Below are positions 1-8,432 of a DNA stretch of 14,903 bases, piece by piece (the first letter of the stretch is position 1; every line of letters begins with the position of its first letter). The DNA is from Phoronis ovalis (taxonomy: Eukaryota > Phoronida > Phoronidae), in assembly GCA_028565635.1 (NCBI GenBank), contig JAOXYB010030089.1:1-14903 (forward strand). Direction: 5' to 3'. The notes beneath the pieces are model-generated. The model was given only the letters and a program-made list of their open reading frames with translations, had not been told where the DNA came from and searched no databases. Both the position numbers and the translations under genes were made by a program.

Positions 1-799
1 TTTTTGTATGTCCCCCTCCCTACTAAGTCCGCACCTTAAGTTTGACACCCATAGCTCAAAGCGTCTCCAAGTTATAGCCGTTTGAAAATTGGAAGAAAAA
101 AGAAAAAAAGAAAAAAAAAAGAAAAAAGATACATCTCAATAGGTTGCACTTGCTGTGCAACCTAACAATGAGAAGGAAGGTAAACAAAACAAACCGCTTG
201 ATTCCAATTTATCAGAAATTACAGCAGCATTAGAAATACAGCCAGTGGCATAATTTTAGTCAGGCAATTGCGCAATTGCATTTATTTTTAGGTTTTAAGC
301 TTGGGGGCACTTTAAAATCTAAGTACAATCCAAACAAACAGAACCAATGTGAATGCCGGGGACGAATAACTGCATTCCGACTATTATATAGACAGAAATA
401 ATAAAACTAACAAGTTGATGTAATGTAACAATGGACATACGCTCATAAAAGCACGAGTTGACAAGCCATTTGTGTTTTAAGAGAGTGCATGTAGGAAAGC
501 ACGTGGAAGTTTTCGAGCATGATCATGGTGTTGAGTATAAGCGAGTATAAGACGCTTTAATAATACTGTAATTACCGACGACAAAAAACATGTCATCGAA
601 GTGGATTCTTGTGCAATTAGACAACATTTCTGATATTAAACTCGGATATATTTTTGTGCAATTAAACAACAGTTACGATAGCTTGTTAATGGATTGAATT
701 TGAAACCTGGGAGCTGAACATTTTTTATTACTTACTGTATTGTTCCTGTGCCACTCAAGCAAAATGTAGGGCTCTCTTCAAAGGAGTGCTTTTGAGAGG
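1..799. other. Non-coding AT-rich stretch, no gene seen
   Basis: No open frame in this stretch resembles a protein. It opens with C-rich sequence (11-35), followed by a purine tract listed separately. A perfect 16-nt palindrome, GCAATTGCGCAATTGC, sits at 264-279. The 10-mer GGGGGCACTT at 303-312 also occurs at the left end of the mobile element at 1851; this is a weak hint of another relic copy, but no partner end was found. The style of 1-90 suggests an old interspersed repeat cut by the window edge, which cannot be shown from one copy. Confidence 0.5.
92..128 (+). repeat. Purine-only low-complexity tract (GAAAAAA-like)
   Basis: An uninterrupted run of A with interspersed G, in irregular GA(5-10) units. 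It is a simple-sequence tract, possibly the A-rich tail of an older retroposed sequence to its left, but no target-site duplication was found. Confidence 0.75.
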
Positions 800-1160
800 A
801 CCTGGCGCGTAACGCACGTTACGCGTTTAGGGTAGGAAAATCGGCAGTTTTGATCAAAAATGGTGTTTTATAGCCTGGGGTTTCTTAAGGTCAATTTTAC
901 ACAAGTCTTGCTTAATAGGGTCAAATTTTCTCGGTTAGAGGAGGTTTCGAGCTAAAACTACCATACCCCCACTTAAAGAAAAGTATTTCTTGTTTTTTGC
1001 TGATTATTGAAAAGTTTCAGTCTTGGATAGGGAACTAATTTCGGGATAGGTCTTACTTAGGGTTCATTTTTCCAACCTCCTCAACCACTTGCCTAGGGGC
1101 TTTTTGACGAGCATGGCTACTTATATTATGTTATCCCCCAGCCCCCCCCAGGAGTATAGT
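800..1160. repeat. Possible degenerate interspersed-repeat relic
   Basis: This block differs from its surroundings in carrying G-runs and C-runs. They include CCTGGGG at 874-880 and a C8 run ending in CCCCAGG at 1146-1152, which are inverted relative to each other and have TATAG close outside each (869-873 and 1155-1159). Internally GAGGAGGTT (938-946) is inverted as AACCTCCTC (1074-1082). The pieces 'AGGGT' and 'TAGGG' recur with T-rich spacers, in a style similar to the two better-defined elements in the window. The short matches could be chance, no flanking duplication abuts the ends, and no coding remnant is visible. It is offered as a low-confidence relic. Confidence 0.25.
806..825. repeat. 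Palindrome with 9-bp perfect arms
   Basis: CGCGTAACG at 806-814 and CGTTACGCG at 817-825 are exact reverse complements separated by CA. Each arm contains three CpG steps, which is striking in this AT-rich, CpG-poor sequence. It could be a hairpin or a dyad-symmetric protein-binding site; its function is unknown. Confidence 0.8.
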
Positions 1161-1842
1161 TATTGTTGCATAGTTTTTGACTTCAAGCGCAAATTATCAG
1201 TCGAGATTAAAATCTAGTCATAAGTTCATTATTCTCAGGATACATATGTCTTTTGAGGTCAGAACATCATGTGACCTCTTCCCGCCACAGTTAGTAGGAC
1301 AGATGAAGGTCTTGTGATAAGACCGAAAGCTCTCATGGCTTAATAAGTATGATTCAGTTTTGGACTAAAATTTATGTTTGATACATATGTCATGTAGTTT
1401 TGCTTTGTTAGAGATGCACGCAAGATAAAGATATTTCAGCCTGTGGTAAATAGTAGCATGATTGGCAATGACCTCCTGGGATACTTAATCCTTACTATTA
1501 AATAATATATAATTATCACGCCTTTTCTCCAACCACTTCGAAACTCTAGTGATTATAAATGACACTGTGAAGAGTGTTGATGCCATATCGGTGTGGACAT
1601 TTCCATTGACACGTGTAACTTCTAGCTTCATAAACTTCGTATTAAAAGTGGGATTTTAGAAATATTTGTATGGATTAGCTCTCGTGCTGTCATTCACTGT
1701 TATACTAAATTGGTTTTGTTAGTCACCACAAGGCGGATGTTAGGTAAGGGAATCCTGTGTTGTTTGCGTGGATGGAATACATTGACAAATAAAATCTTGG
1801 AGAATACAGCGGCAATATCTGGTAAAGTTTCAGAAGTGGCTG
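1161..1842. other. Non-coding, nothing recognised
   Basis: AT-rich sequence with many stops in all frames. An open frame starts at 1710 but runs into the repeat element at 1851 and resembles no protein family, so it is treated as chance. The motif GATACATATGTC occurs at about 1239 and 1380, too short to define a repeat. Confidence 0.5.
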
Positions 1843-2167
1843 TGTATATGACTGGGGGCACTTACATAAATAATGAATACCGGGATTGTGCCTTCCAAAT
1901 GGGTAACTTTTTCAGTGATAAATCCCTAAAAATGGGTCCACTTTTCAACAAAATCGTTTTTTCACGATTTATTTAACGGTAGCGTTTTCAGGGGATTTGT
2001 TTTTCGAGAGAAAATTTTAAAAATGTGTTCTTTTTTTAACAGAAAGCCCTAATGAAATGGATCCATTTTTGAGACAGAAATCCCTAAATTAAAATTGGGT
2101 AGATATTTTGAATTTAGGCTGCACACCCCCGTCTAAAAATATGGTCAGTACCCATCGGGTGTATATA
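1843..2167. mobile_element. Non-autonomous MITE-like element (copy 1) with probable 8-bp TSD
   Basis: The body is 1851-2159, 309 bp. Its left end reads ACTGGGGGCACTTACAT. Its right end, read on the minus strand, is CCCGATGGGTACTGACCAT, giving an imperfect terminal inverted repeat. Immediately outside lie TGTATATG (1843-1850) and TGTATATA (2160-2167), a 7/8 match expected of a target-site duplication. The interior holds three to four degenerate copies of an 'AAATCCCTAAAAATGGGT' type motif at about 1921, 2041 and 2079. There is no transposase frame, so mobilisation would have had to be in trans. The subterminal 16-mer at 2114-2129 is the reverse complement, with two mismatches, of 4244-4259 in the second element, which supports a shared family. 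An 8-bp duplication is typical of hAT-type elements, but the termini do not let me assign a superfamily. Confidence 0.55.
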
Positions 2168-2960
2168 CCTTGAGCATGGGAGTGTTCTTGGATATTGATC
2201 TTGTTTCGTGAAATATTTTTTTCGAACCTGGTAGTATATACATGTATGAACTCTTGCATTGTAGACATTTAAAGTGACTCACTTATTACTATTACTACAC
2301 GTGTTAGTGTTAGAATATGTTACGTAACCGTGTAATTTTTGTGTAATTAGGAAGATATACGGAAAATTGTATCTCCGATACACTTATATATATTTACTTC
2401 TACGATTGTAAATGTTCTTCTCAGTAAATTTGGGATTGTAAGGTATTTATTTCTCAGTCATGACAATTTATCTCAGGAGAGTATAATATACGGAATTCAT
2501 AATTTATTGAGAATCGGAAGATCGCAGCACAAGTACGATATTAATTGCAGTTTAAAAAAATTCACGATTGAACATTTTCCCAATTGACTAAATTTTCCTC
2601 CAGAGGTCTAACCAAATTTACCCTTTACCACACCTGGATAAAAAGGTTTATACTAAACAATTCTAATGTAATTTTGTTGTTTTATTTTGGATACAAACAG
2701 GTGGATGCATTGCATACCACGCACACTTGACATTCTAAAATAAAGTATTGTATGCATGCAGTGCAGATCTAGAGCTATTATTAATTCCCTGCAAGAAACA
2801 AGAATGTATATTATATTTGTTAGTTACCGTGTATATTAGATTCTTCAATGTGACAGCATTTTTCAGTGTGCGATATAATATGACGACAGTAATGCATTTT
2901 TATTTTATCGAAAGTAGACATAGTGTGCATATTAACATTATAATTAAAATGATCGCTTAG
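2168..2960. other. Non-coding AT-rich stretch
   Basis: No supported gene. An open frame at 2748-2960 is low-information AT-rich sequence with no recognisable motif or codon bias, and is treated as chance. Confidence 0.5.
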
Positions 2961-3007
2961 CTTGAAATATTTTCATTTTATTTTGCTAACTTAATAAAAA
3001 ATATTTC

Positions 3008-3064
3008 GATGATGAAAACGGAACAACAGCTCCTCCGGCCCGGGCACCTCCTAAGAGAGTGATA
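3008..3064 (+). other. Isolated GC-rich patch ending in a donor-like site
   Basis: A short stretch much richer in G+C than its surroundings, with CCTCCGGCCCGGGCACCTCC at its core (3033-3052), ends at a donor-like GTGAGTAA (intron would begin at 3065). One + frame reads DDENGTTAPPARAPPKRVI up to that site, an acidic then Pro/Ala-rich peptide that could be a small exon. However, no good upstream acceptor (polypyrimidine tract plus AG) adjoins it: the nearest AGs are at 2960 and inside the patch at 3029. The protein fragment matches nothing I know. An unspliced ATG at 3009 gives only 17 codons. It could equally be a repeat fragment or a conserved non-coding element. Confidence 0.2.
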
Positions 3065-3343
3065 GTGAGTAATTGTTGTAAACCTATTCGATTTTACATA
3101 TCAATGTGTCGTTTCGTGAAAACTACACGATAATGCCAACAATGGGTGCAATTGCAACTCAGTAGGTATTTGCATAATAAAGTTAATAAGTATACATTTG
3201 CATTTGTAATTTCTAAAAGTGAGTAAAAATTATTATAATTATATGAACATGGAAAATCTTTTTCCAAATGTAGTTTGTATTACTACTAGGTAGGCAATCA
3301 CTACATATATGTCATGACTATTTCATTCCCATGAGTTATTGAA

Positions 3344-3484
3344 TGGGTCAGCAGGTCTAATTTGATCAGTACTTATGTAGTAAGGATGTGTCTTAAAAAA
3401 CGAATTTATCAGCATGGCTCAGTAGGTATAATTTGATCAATACTTATGTAGTAAAAGACGCGTCTTTAAAAACGAATTTATCAT
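3344..3484. repeat. Two-copy tandem duplication, unit about 71 bp
   Basis: Copy 1 (3344-3414) and copy 2 (3415-3484) are adjacent and in the same orientation. Both contain TAATTTGATCA, then TACTTATGTAGTAA, then a GTCTT step, an A-run and CGAATTTATCA. They differ by scattered substitutions and a length change in the A-run, so the duplication is not recent. No coding content or regulatory role is evident. Confidence 0.85.
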
Positions 3485-4206
3485 TTAGAAATATAACTTT
3501 AAGTACTGATGATGCGAGGTGAACTCCGGGTGAACAGCCTATTGTACAATGTTCAACTAATAAGTAATGGGAGGAAAAATTATCACTAATACAAAAATAC
3601 ATCTGTGTTAATTAAAATGGTTAATTACATGAATTTAAATTATCGCATTTGCTTTTTAAAAGAAAACGCTTCTGTATATCGTAACTGAAAAAAAAACACG
3701 AAATAATTGTTGCATCTCAAACATGCCTGCACAATATTTATTGAAGTAGATGCTTACATTTTAAATGAAGTTTATTACATGGATCCTCCAATATGTTCGA
3801 CTAGCAGTTTTCTAGCACGACTATTTTTATCATAATCCATAATCCTTCACAATCCCTATATCTTCGCATCTACTGTCAAATTATGTTTATTTCCCACCAA
3901 ATATCGTAGTTATATTTACTTGTAGCAAAATTTTGTGTAATGTTTCATGTAGCTGACAATATCATAAGTTGATTTGTTTTTCGTTGATTTACAATTCACT
4001 GTGATATTCTGATATATGAGCATTGCTAGGAATTTCTTTTAATAGTACTCTGGACAGATACCTTTAATAGACTAGGCATATAAATTATAACATGTCACAT
4101 CAATTTTATTTCCCACCCCTGTACTGCTATGTTTAACAGTCATCAATTTTGTTAATAGTTAATATATGACATGAAATGGCCACAGTTTGTGATTATACAG
4201 TAGTTC
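3485..4206. other. Non-coding AT-rich stretch
   Basis: No gene, RNA or repeat structure was supported here. The frames are short and broken by many stops. Confidence 0.5.
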
Positions 4207-4719
4207 CGTCAATACCGGGGGGTACTTGACAAAAACGTTGATAGGGGTGTGCGGCCCAAGGTAAAAAAACCTGAACCTGAACCTGTGGCAAATAAAGCTC
4301 ACCAAATATATACCCTGACGTAAATGAAAAACATGAAAAATATACCCTGTTGTAAATAACTCTCCCAAAATAGATACCCTATGTAAAATTCACTTGTAAA
4401 TTATATACCCTGTGGTAAATAAATGTGGAAAATTTACGAACTTTAATGCGTCGTAAATGCGTTTTCCAAGTAATACATTCTGTGATAAACGAATATCTAT
4501 TGAAAATATGCACTGTCACAGTGGTAAATATTCAACAAGAAAATATACCCTGTGGTAAATATTCAACAAGAAAAATATACCCTGTGGTAAATAAGGCTTT
4601 GAGAAGCGCGAAAAACATACCCTGTGCTAAAAATATAAATGCGGTAGCTGAAAAAGAGGCTTATTGGGCGGCACATATATATAGTGACTTTGAATGACAG
4701 TACCTCCCGGGCGTCAGTA
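4207..4719. mobile_element. Non-autonomous MITE-like element (copy 2) with probable 8-bp TSD
   Basis: The body is 4215-4711, 497 bp. The left end is CCGGGGGGTACTTGACA (4215-4231). The right end TGACAGTACCTCCCGGG (4695-4711) is its imperfect reverse complement (CCCGGGAGGTACTGTCA). CGTCAATA (4207-4214) and CGTCAGTA (4712-4719) abut the ends, a 7/8 match consistent with an 8-bp target-site duplication. Its subterminal GGGGTGTGCGGCCCAA (4244-4259) matches 14 of 16 bases with the right subterminal region of the 309-bp element at 1851-2159, in opposite orientation. The interior is a run of short repeats and contains no transposase. Open frames of 69 codons (minus, 4159-4368) and 90 codons (plus, 4425-4697) across it are by-products of the repeat, not genes. 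The superfamily is unassigned. Confidence 0.6.
4280..4632. repeat. Internal minisatellite of copy 2 (ATACCCTGTGGTAAAT-type units)
   Basis: A core unit close to ATATACCCTGTGGTAAATA recurs, with spacers of varied length. Copies centre near 4285, 4312, 4345, 4376, 4406, 4546, 4580 and 4618. The best-preserved stretch, 4521-4583, is a near-exact tandem pair of a 31-32-bp unit (GTGGTAAATATTCAACAAG followed by an A-run and ATATACCCT). The older copies have drifted in one to four bases. The array lies wholly inside the inverted-repeat element, so it probably moves and expands with it. Confidence 0.85.
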
Positions 4720-4965
4720 TTAACAATCAGCATTTACTTGATGCGCTCACTTGGAGGAATAAGATTATATGACGTCGGGTAGGATATACGGCCGAGAGTT
4801 CCGTGAGACTCTTACATAGACGGGTTGTGGTTATATAGTCTAGCATGAGCTGTAGATCATTCAGTCTAATCAGGTACTACATCTCCCGGTTGTAACGTAA
4901 GGATTTAATTCGAACAATTAACTTCAATGCGTAAAATATTATTATTTCTGTTATGAAATAATGCA
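4720..4965. other. Non-coding spacer
   Basis: No gene or repeat is recognised. G+C content is slightly higher than in neighbouring stretches, as it is in the block that follows. Confidence 0.4.
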
Positions 4966-5006
4966 CATCGTGATTATTTTCTCTGAAAAATAAGAATCTC
5001 ACGATG
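4966..5006. repeat. Long nested hairpin
   Basis: CATCGTGA (4966-4973) pairs with TCACGATG (4999-5006), and the adjoining TTATTTT (4974-4980) pairs with AAAATAA (4987-4993). A five-base bulge (4994-4998) lies on the 3' side and a six-base loop at the tip. The 15 potential base pairs make this the strongest stem seen outside the elements. It may be a subterminal hairpin of an old element or a structured RNA if transcribed; there is no independent support for either. Confidence 0.7.
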
Positions 5007-5300
5007 ACTCGCTGGACTACACATCAGATATCTCAACCAAGTTATACCAAAGAAGTCGTAAAGAGCGTTGTAATTGGTACTACATTTGTCAAAAACTGGT
5101 TATTCATATTCTTGCTAACTCTTCACTTAAGCTCCGCCCCTTGGAGATTTGTGATGTGTCTATATGTGATAATCACGGGTCGGATCAAGGATCATACACA
5201 GGCTGATCAAAAAATGTCCACAGTAGTGCAGGTCGATAATGCCGCCCGGGGGTTTCGACATGCACTAACTTCTTGTGGTGAATATAACACCGATTATTGA
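5007..5300. other. Moderately GC-rich block, likely degenerate repeat; 98-codon frame not supported
   Basis: A + frame runs from an ATG at 5004 (inside the 3' arm of the hairpin) to 5300. The peptide has a hydrophobic stretch around residues 31-45 (VKNWLFIFLLTL) and otherwise mixed composition. I recognise no family, and no splice sites or polyadenylation signal frame it convincingly. The block contains CTCCGCCCCT and CCGCCCGGGGG, unlike the AT-rich surroundings and more like repeat-derived sequence. I treat it as non-genic, with a small chance of a lineage-specific short gene. Confidence 0.25.
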
Positions 5301-8139
5301 TTTATTATCCCGATTTATTTTGTTGTATTAATAATATTAATAATATTTACAATTCGTACATACAGTGAAATATTTTTATTTTAAGTGTTAGTTAAATTAA
5401 AAATCATCGACTTTTCCCTCCAGAATGAAGAATAAGAATACCTTTGATAAAACATGCCTTCTTCAGTATTCTATGTTTTAAAGAATAATGTTGCCTATAT
5501 ACACGCTGGCATCAGAGCAGCAACTATACTGGACTGACAAGCACAAAAATGCGTTGTGGGCATGCATGTTGTTTTGACAACTAAAAAAAACACACAAATT
5601 AAATTAGAATGTTTTGATTTAAAAGCCCATTTAAATGCTAAATTCATAAAATTATTTTAATTCAAAGTACTGCTTAATTAAGCGATTCATCGCATTACTT
5701 ACAAACGGGTTCCATGTTTGCACTATTTAAATTTAAATCAATAGTAACTCTATGTATTTAGTATCTACATCTAAATATATTGAACAGTGAACAGTATAAG
5801 CTTATAATGATACAGCTTTGTCACTGACAGTTTATGAGATCACAGTGCGCATTCTATAGAAAACTTGGAAAAGTCCATTAGACGCTAGCTTGAAACTTAG
5901 TAGTATTCAACAGCATACGTTTCACAGAGCCGTTGTACCCAGATGCAGTAACAAATTGCTTATATATCAGACTTTGATTATGCAAGAACGGATTATAATC
6001 TACTGCTATTGTGAACATTTTTACCTTTTTCTTAAAGGGCTTCAGTGAGGTGAGTATTTAATATTAGATTGTAAGGATGAAATATGAAGTCAAAATCGAG
6101 GATATTGTAAATGGAAACGTTTTAGGCTCCTTTAGTTTTAATTATGTCTTTATAATTACAAATCAAATGTCAGAAGAGCTGTCATATAATATTTATATGA
6201 GGATTTTTAACTCAATTAAGGAATGTTTCTTTTTTTGTAATATATGTCTTTACAAAACTTTTGACTTCATAACACCCTATTTAAACGAAGTCTAGAGGCT
6301 GGTATTCATAGTTCTAGCCTATGATGTAATTCTTATTCATTATTCAGCCATGTTCTGTATATATGAAGAATTATGTATAAACTGTAGCAATAAATATACA
6401 TTAGCTGCTGGTTGCAGAAACAATTACTAACATTTTCTGGGGGTAATAATTAAAACGGCTTGTCTCTATAGCTACTTATTAACTTAATGTGCGAAATTAA
6501 ACATCAGAAGACGATGAGTTATTAATTAATACATCCTGCGCCATACAAAAGTTTTAACTAAAAAATGATTAAAGTTTCGAACTTTATATAAAGGTTATTA
6601 ATAGCATATGGCATAGGTAACCAACAGCAGCTTTTTCGTCTCGTCTAGTGTACTGATGAGCATTTTTATCTTTTGTTAAGCTTTCTCTCCTAGGCGCATA
6701 TGGGAACTTTTTCTATCTGAAAATGAGTTTGATTTCGCACAAAATGAAAGAAATAATAATTTGTAAATGTCATTGTTTTATCGAAAATTAAGTGGATTAT
6801 TTCCTGGCTACCAAATCGCATGCGTTTCCAACAATTCCAACCTGGTTTTAGTGAAAGACAGTAAAAAAAAAGTTTGGCGGTTAAGGCCTTAAAAATTCGG
6901 AGTAAGCAGGTTTCACAATTTTCCTTGTGATTCAGAACATAATTTTCCACAAAGATTGATACTTTTTAATAGAGGATGATACATTGCTATTAAGGTAGAT
7001 GGAAATAGCAGTTGTATTCTTTTGCCAAAAAATACATCCGTATTGTTAAATCTTCCAAATTTACTCCAGTGAGTAATGCAATAAAGGTTGTAAACACGAA
7101 ATTAATAATTAGGTGGCATCTTCTTTGGCAAGAAATACAATTTTAAAAATACCGAAAGAAAAGGTTGATAACAACCAGCAGTTGTTCATTCGATTAAAAA
7201 ATAATTACCAATGTCTAAGCTGTAGACGCTCCATTTCACTCGATTTATTCTTCACCGCCTATTTCTCGCAGTCTATTTCCCTCTTTTTATACCGTCTTTC
7301 CGTGTGGTAGGTAGCGATGATGTCATCGTTAACTCTGCTATAAGAGTATTCCAATATTTCTAGTTTTTTTTCTCAAATCAATCAATGAATAATTGGACTG
7401 TAACTCGAATCAACTCTATTCTATATCAGACTAGTGTTTGTATATAATACATGAAGAGATGCTTCAAGTTAAAACCTGAGCTTAAACGTTTACGTTGAAG
7501 TAGGTACTTTGTTATGTTACAGAATAGGTTAAAATTGAATCTGATAATGCGAGTTTTTATAGCTTGTGCTCAATCACCTTGAGCGTTATTTTTTTACAAC
7601 TCATTTTAAATTATTGTAGTAATATTTGTTACTATTCGTTACGTATGTCTGTTACAGGATTTGTTAAACCAGTGTAGTTCATGAAATAGTTTTTGTAACA
7701 TAGATTGCAGCTGCATGACAGTGCGAGAAAACATGACAATCCACAGTGGACAATCGCACCGATTACATGCTTATCAGTTGATTAACCAATTGTATATGCT
7801 GTTCGAAATTATTTTTCCATATACCACATACACCTGTTGACATATTAGCTAGTGTTACGTTTCATTATAATGTAAATAGATGATGACTCAATTGTAACAA
7901 TTTACCTCAATCGGTCAATCACCTGTTTCTACTTATTGTTCGCGATGTCGAAGTGCTCTTCACGAGTATGACGTGAGTAGCCATTGGATTAAATCAGTGA
8001 GTTTTCTTTATCTCTACCAGTCCTGCTGTGAATAGCATGCGATTCTCTTGAAATCAGAGCGGTGCAGGCAAGAAGTACAGGCTTTGGTATTTTTTCCAGA
8101 GTACAGGCTTTCACACTTTTTCTTTGTGTTTTGTTTCAG
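5301..8139. other. Long non-coding AT-rich region upstream of the receptor exon
   Basis: No supported coding sequence is present. Open frames at 6077-6295, 6690-6950 (minus) and 7113-7310 are AT-rich chance runs. A donor-like GAG/GTGAGT lies at 6048-6055, preceded by a pyrimidine-rich stretch; it could end an untranslated first exon of the receptor gene, but nothing else supports that. AGTACAGGCTTT occurs twice (8074-8085 and 8100-8111) just before the predicted acceptor at 8139, a small local duplication. The region is probably first intron and/or promoter of the receptor gene. Confidence 0.45.
8111..8139 (+). other. Predicted 3' splice acceptor before the receptor leader
   Basis: A long pyrimidine-rich tract ends in TTTTGTTTCAG at 8129-8139, the best acceptor-like sequence near the first coding exon. 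If used, the exon starts at 8140. It then includes the 5' leader and the start codon, and an untranslated exon lies further upstream. A weaker alternative acceptor is TTCATTGCTTTAG ending at 8422, which would leave only ten bases before the ATG. Confidence 0.5.
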
Positions 8140-8432
8140 AAGTTTAATTGGATAGCATTACATAAAGGACAAGTGATAAAGGAACATATTATTGATAAAT
8201 GGAACTGAATGATTTCGCGCCGTACTCTAAAACGAGTAATTTAGGAATTCATTAAAGGATTAACAGAAAAATCTCGCTCCACTAGGAGTTTCACGTATAC
8301 TACTCAAATTACCAGGACTTCCACATTTATCCCTAGAAGATTGACATCACACGCATTTAACTTACAGATATTAAGGACATTCATCATTTTTGTTAAAAAT
8401 GGCAATATTTTCATTGCTTTAGAGACAGGTAG
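8140..8432 (+). other. Predicted 5' leader of the receptor mRNA, with short upstream ORFs
   Basis: This assumes splicing at 8139, which leaves 293 nt before the main ATG. An ATG at 8199 opens an 18-codon frame ending in TAA at 8253-8255, in the same frame as the receptor but closed. Another at 8399 opens a 7-codon frame (MAIFSLL) ending at 8422, just before the main start. An in-frame TAG at 8430-8432 directly precedes the receptor ATG, so the coding sequence cannot extend upstream without a splice at exactly that point. If the leader is transcribed, these upstream frames could dampen translation. Confidence 0.4.

Noticed and set aside
1710-1976. 88-codon plus-strand frame with an internal donor-like TTAG/GTAAGG near 1743.
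   Set aside because: It crosses the boundary of the element at 1851, shows no family resemblance, and has no partner exon.
4159-4368. 69-codon minus-strand frame with LGPHTPINVFVKYPP.
   Set aside because: It reads straight through the end of the inverted-repeat element and its minisatellite; the peptide is a by-product of the repeat.
4425-4697. 90-codon plus-strand frame with repeated IPCGKYSTRKIYP-like peptides.
   Set aside because: The peptide repeat simply translates the DNA minisatellite, the frame changes between units, and no start context or splice sites support it.
6041-6060. GAG/GTGAGT donor-like site that might end a non-coding first exon of the receptor.
   Set aside because: A lone donor match is expected by chance in this much sequence; without transcript evidence it is not called.
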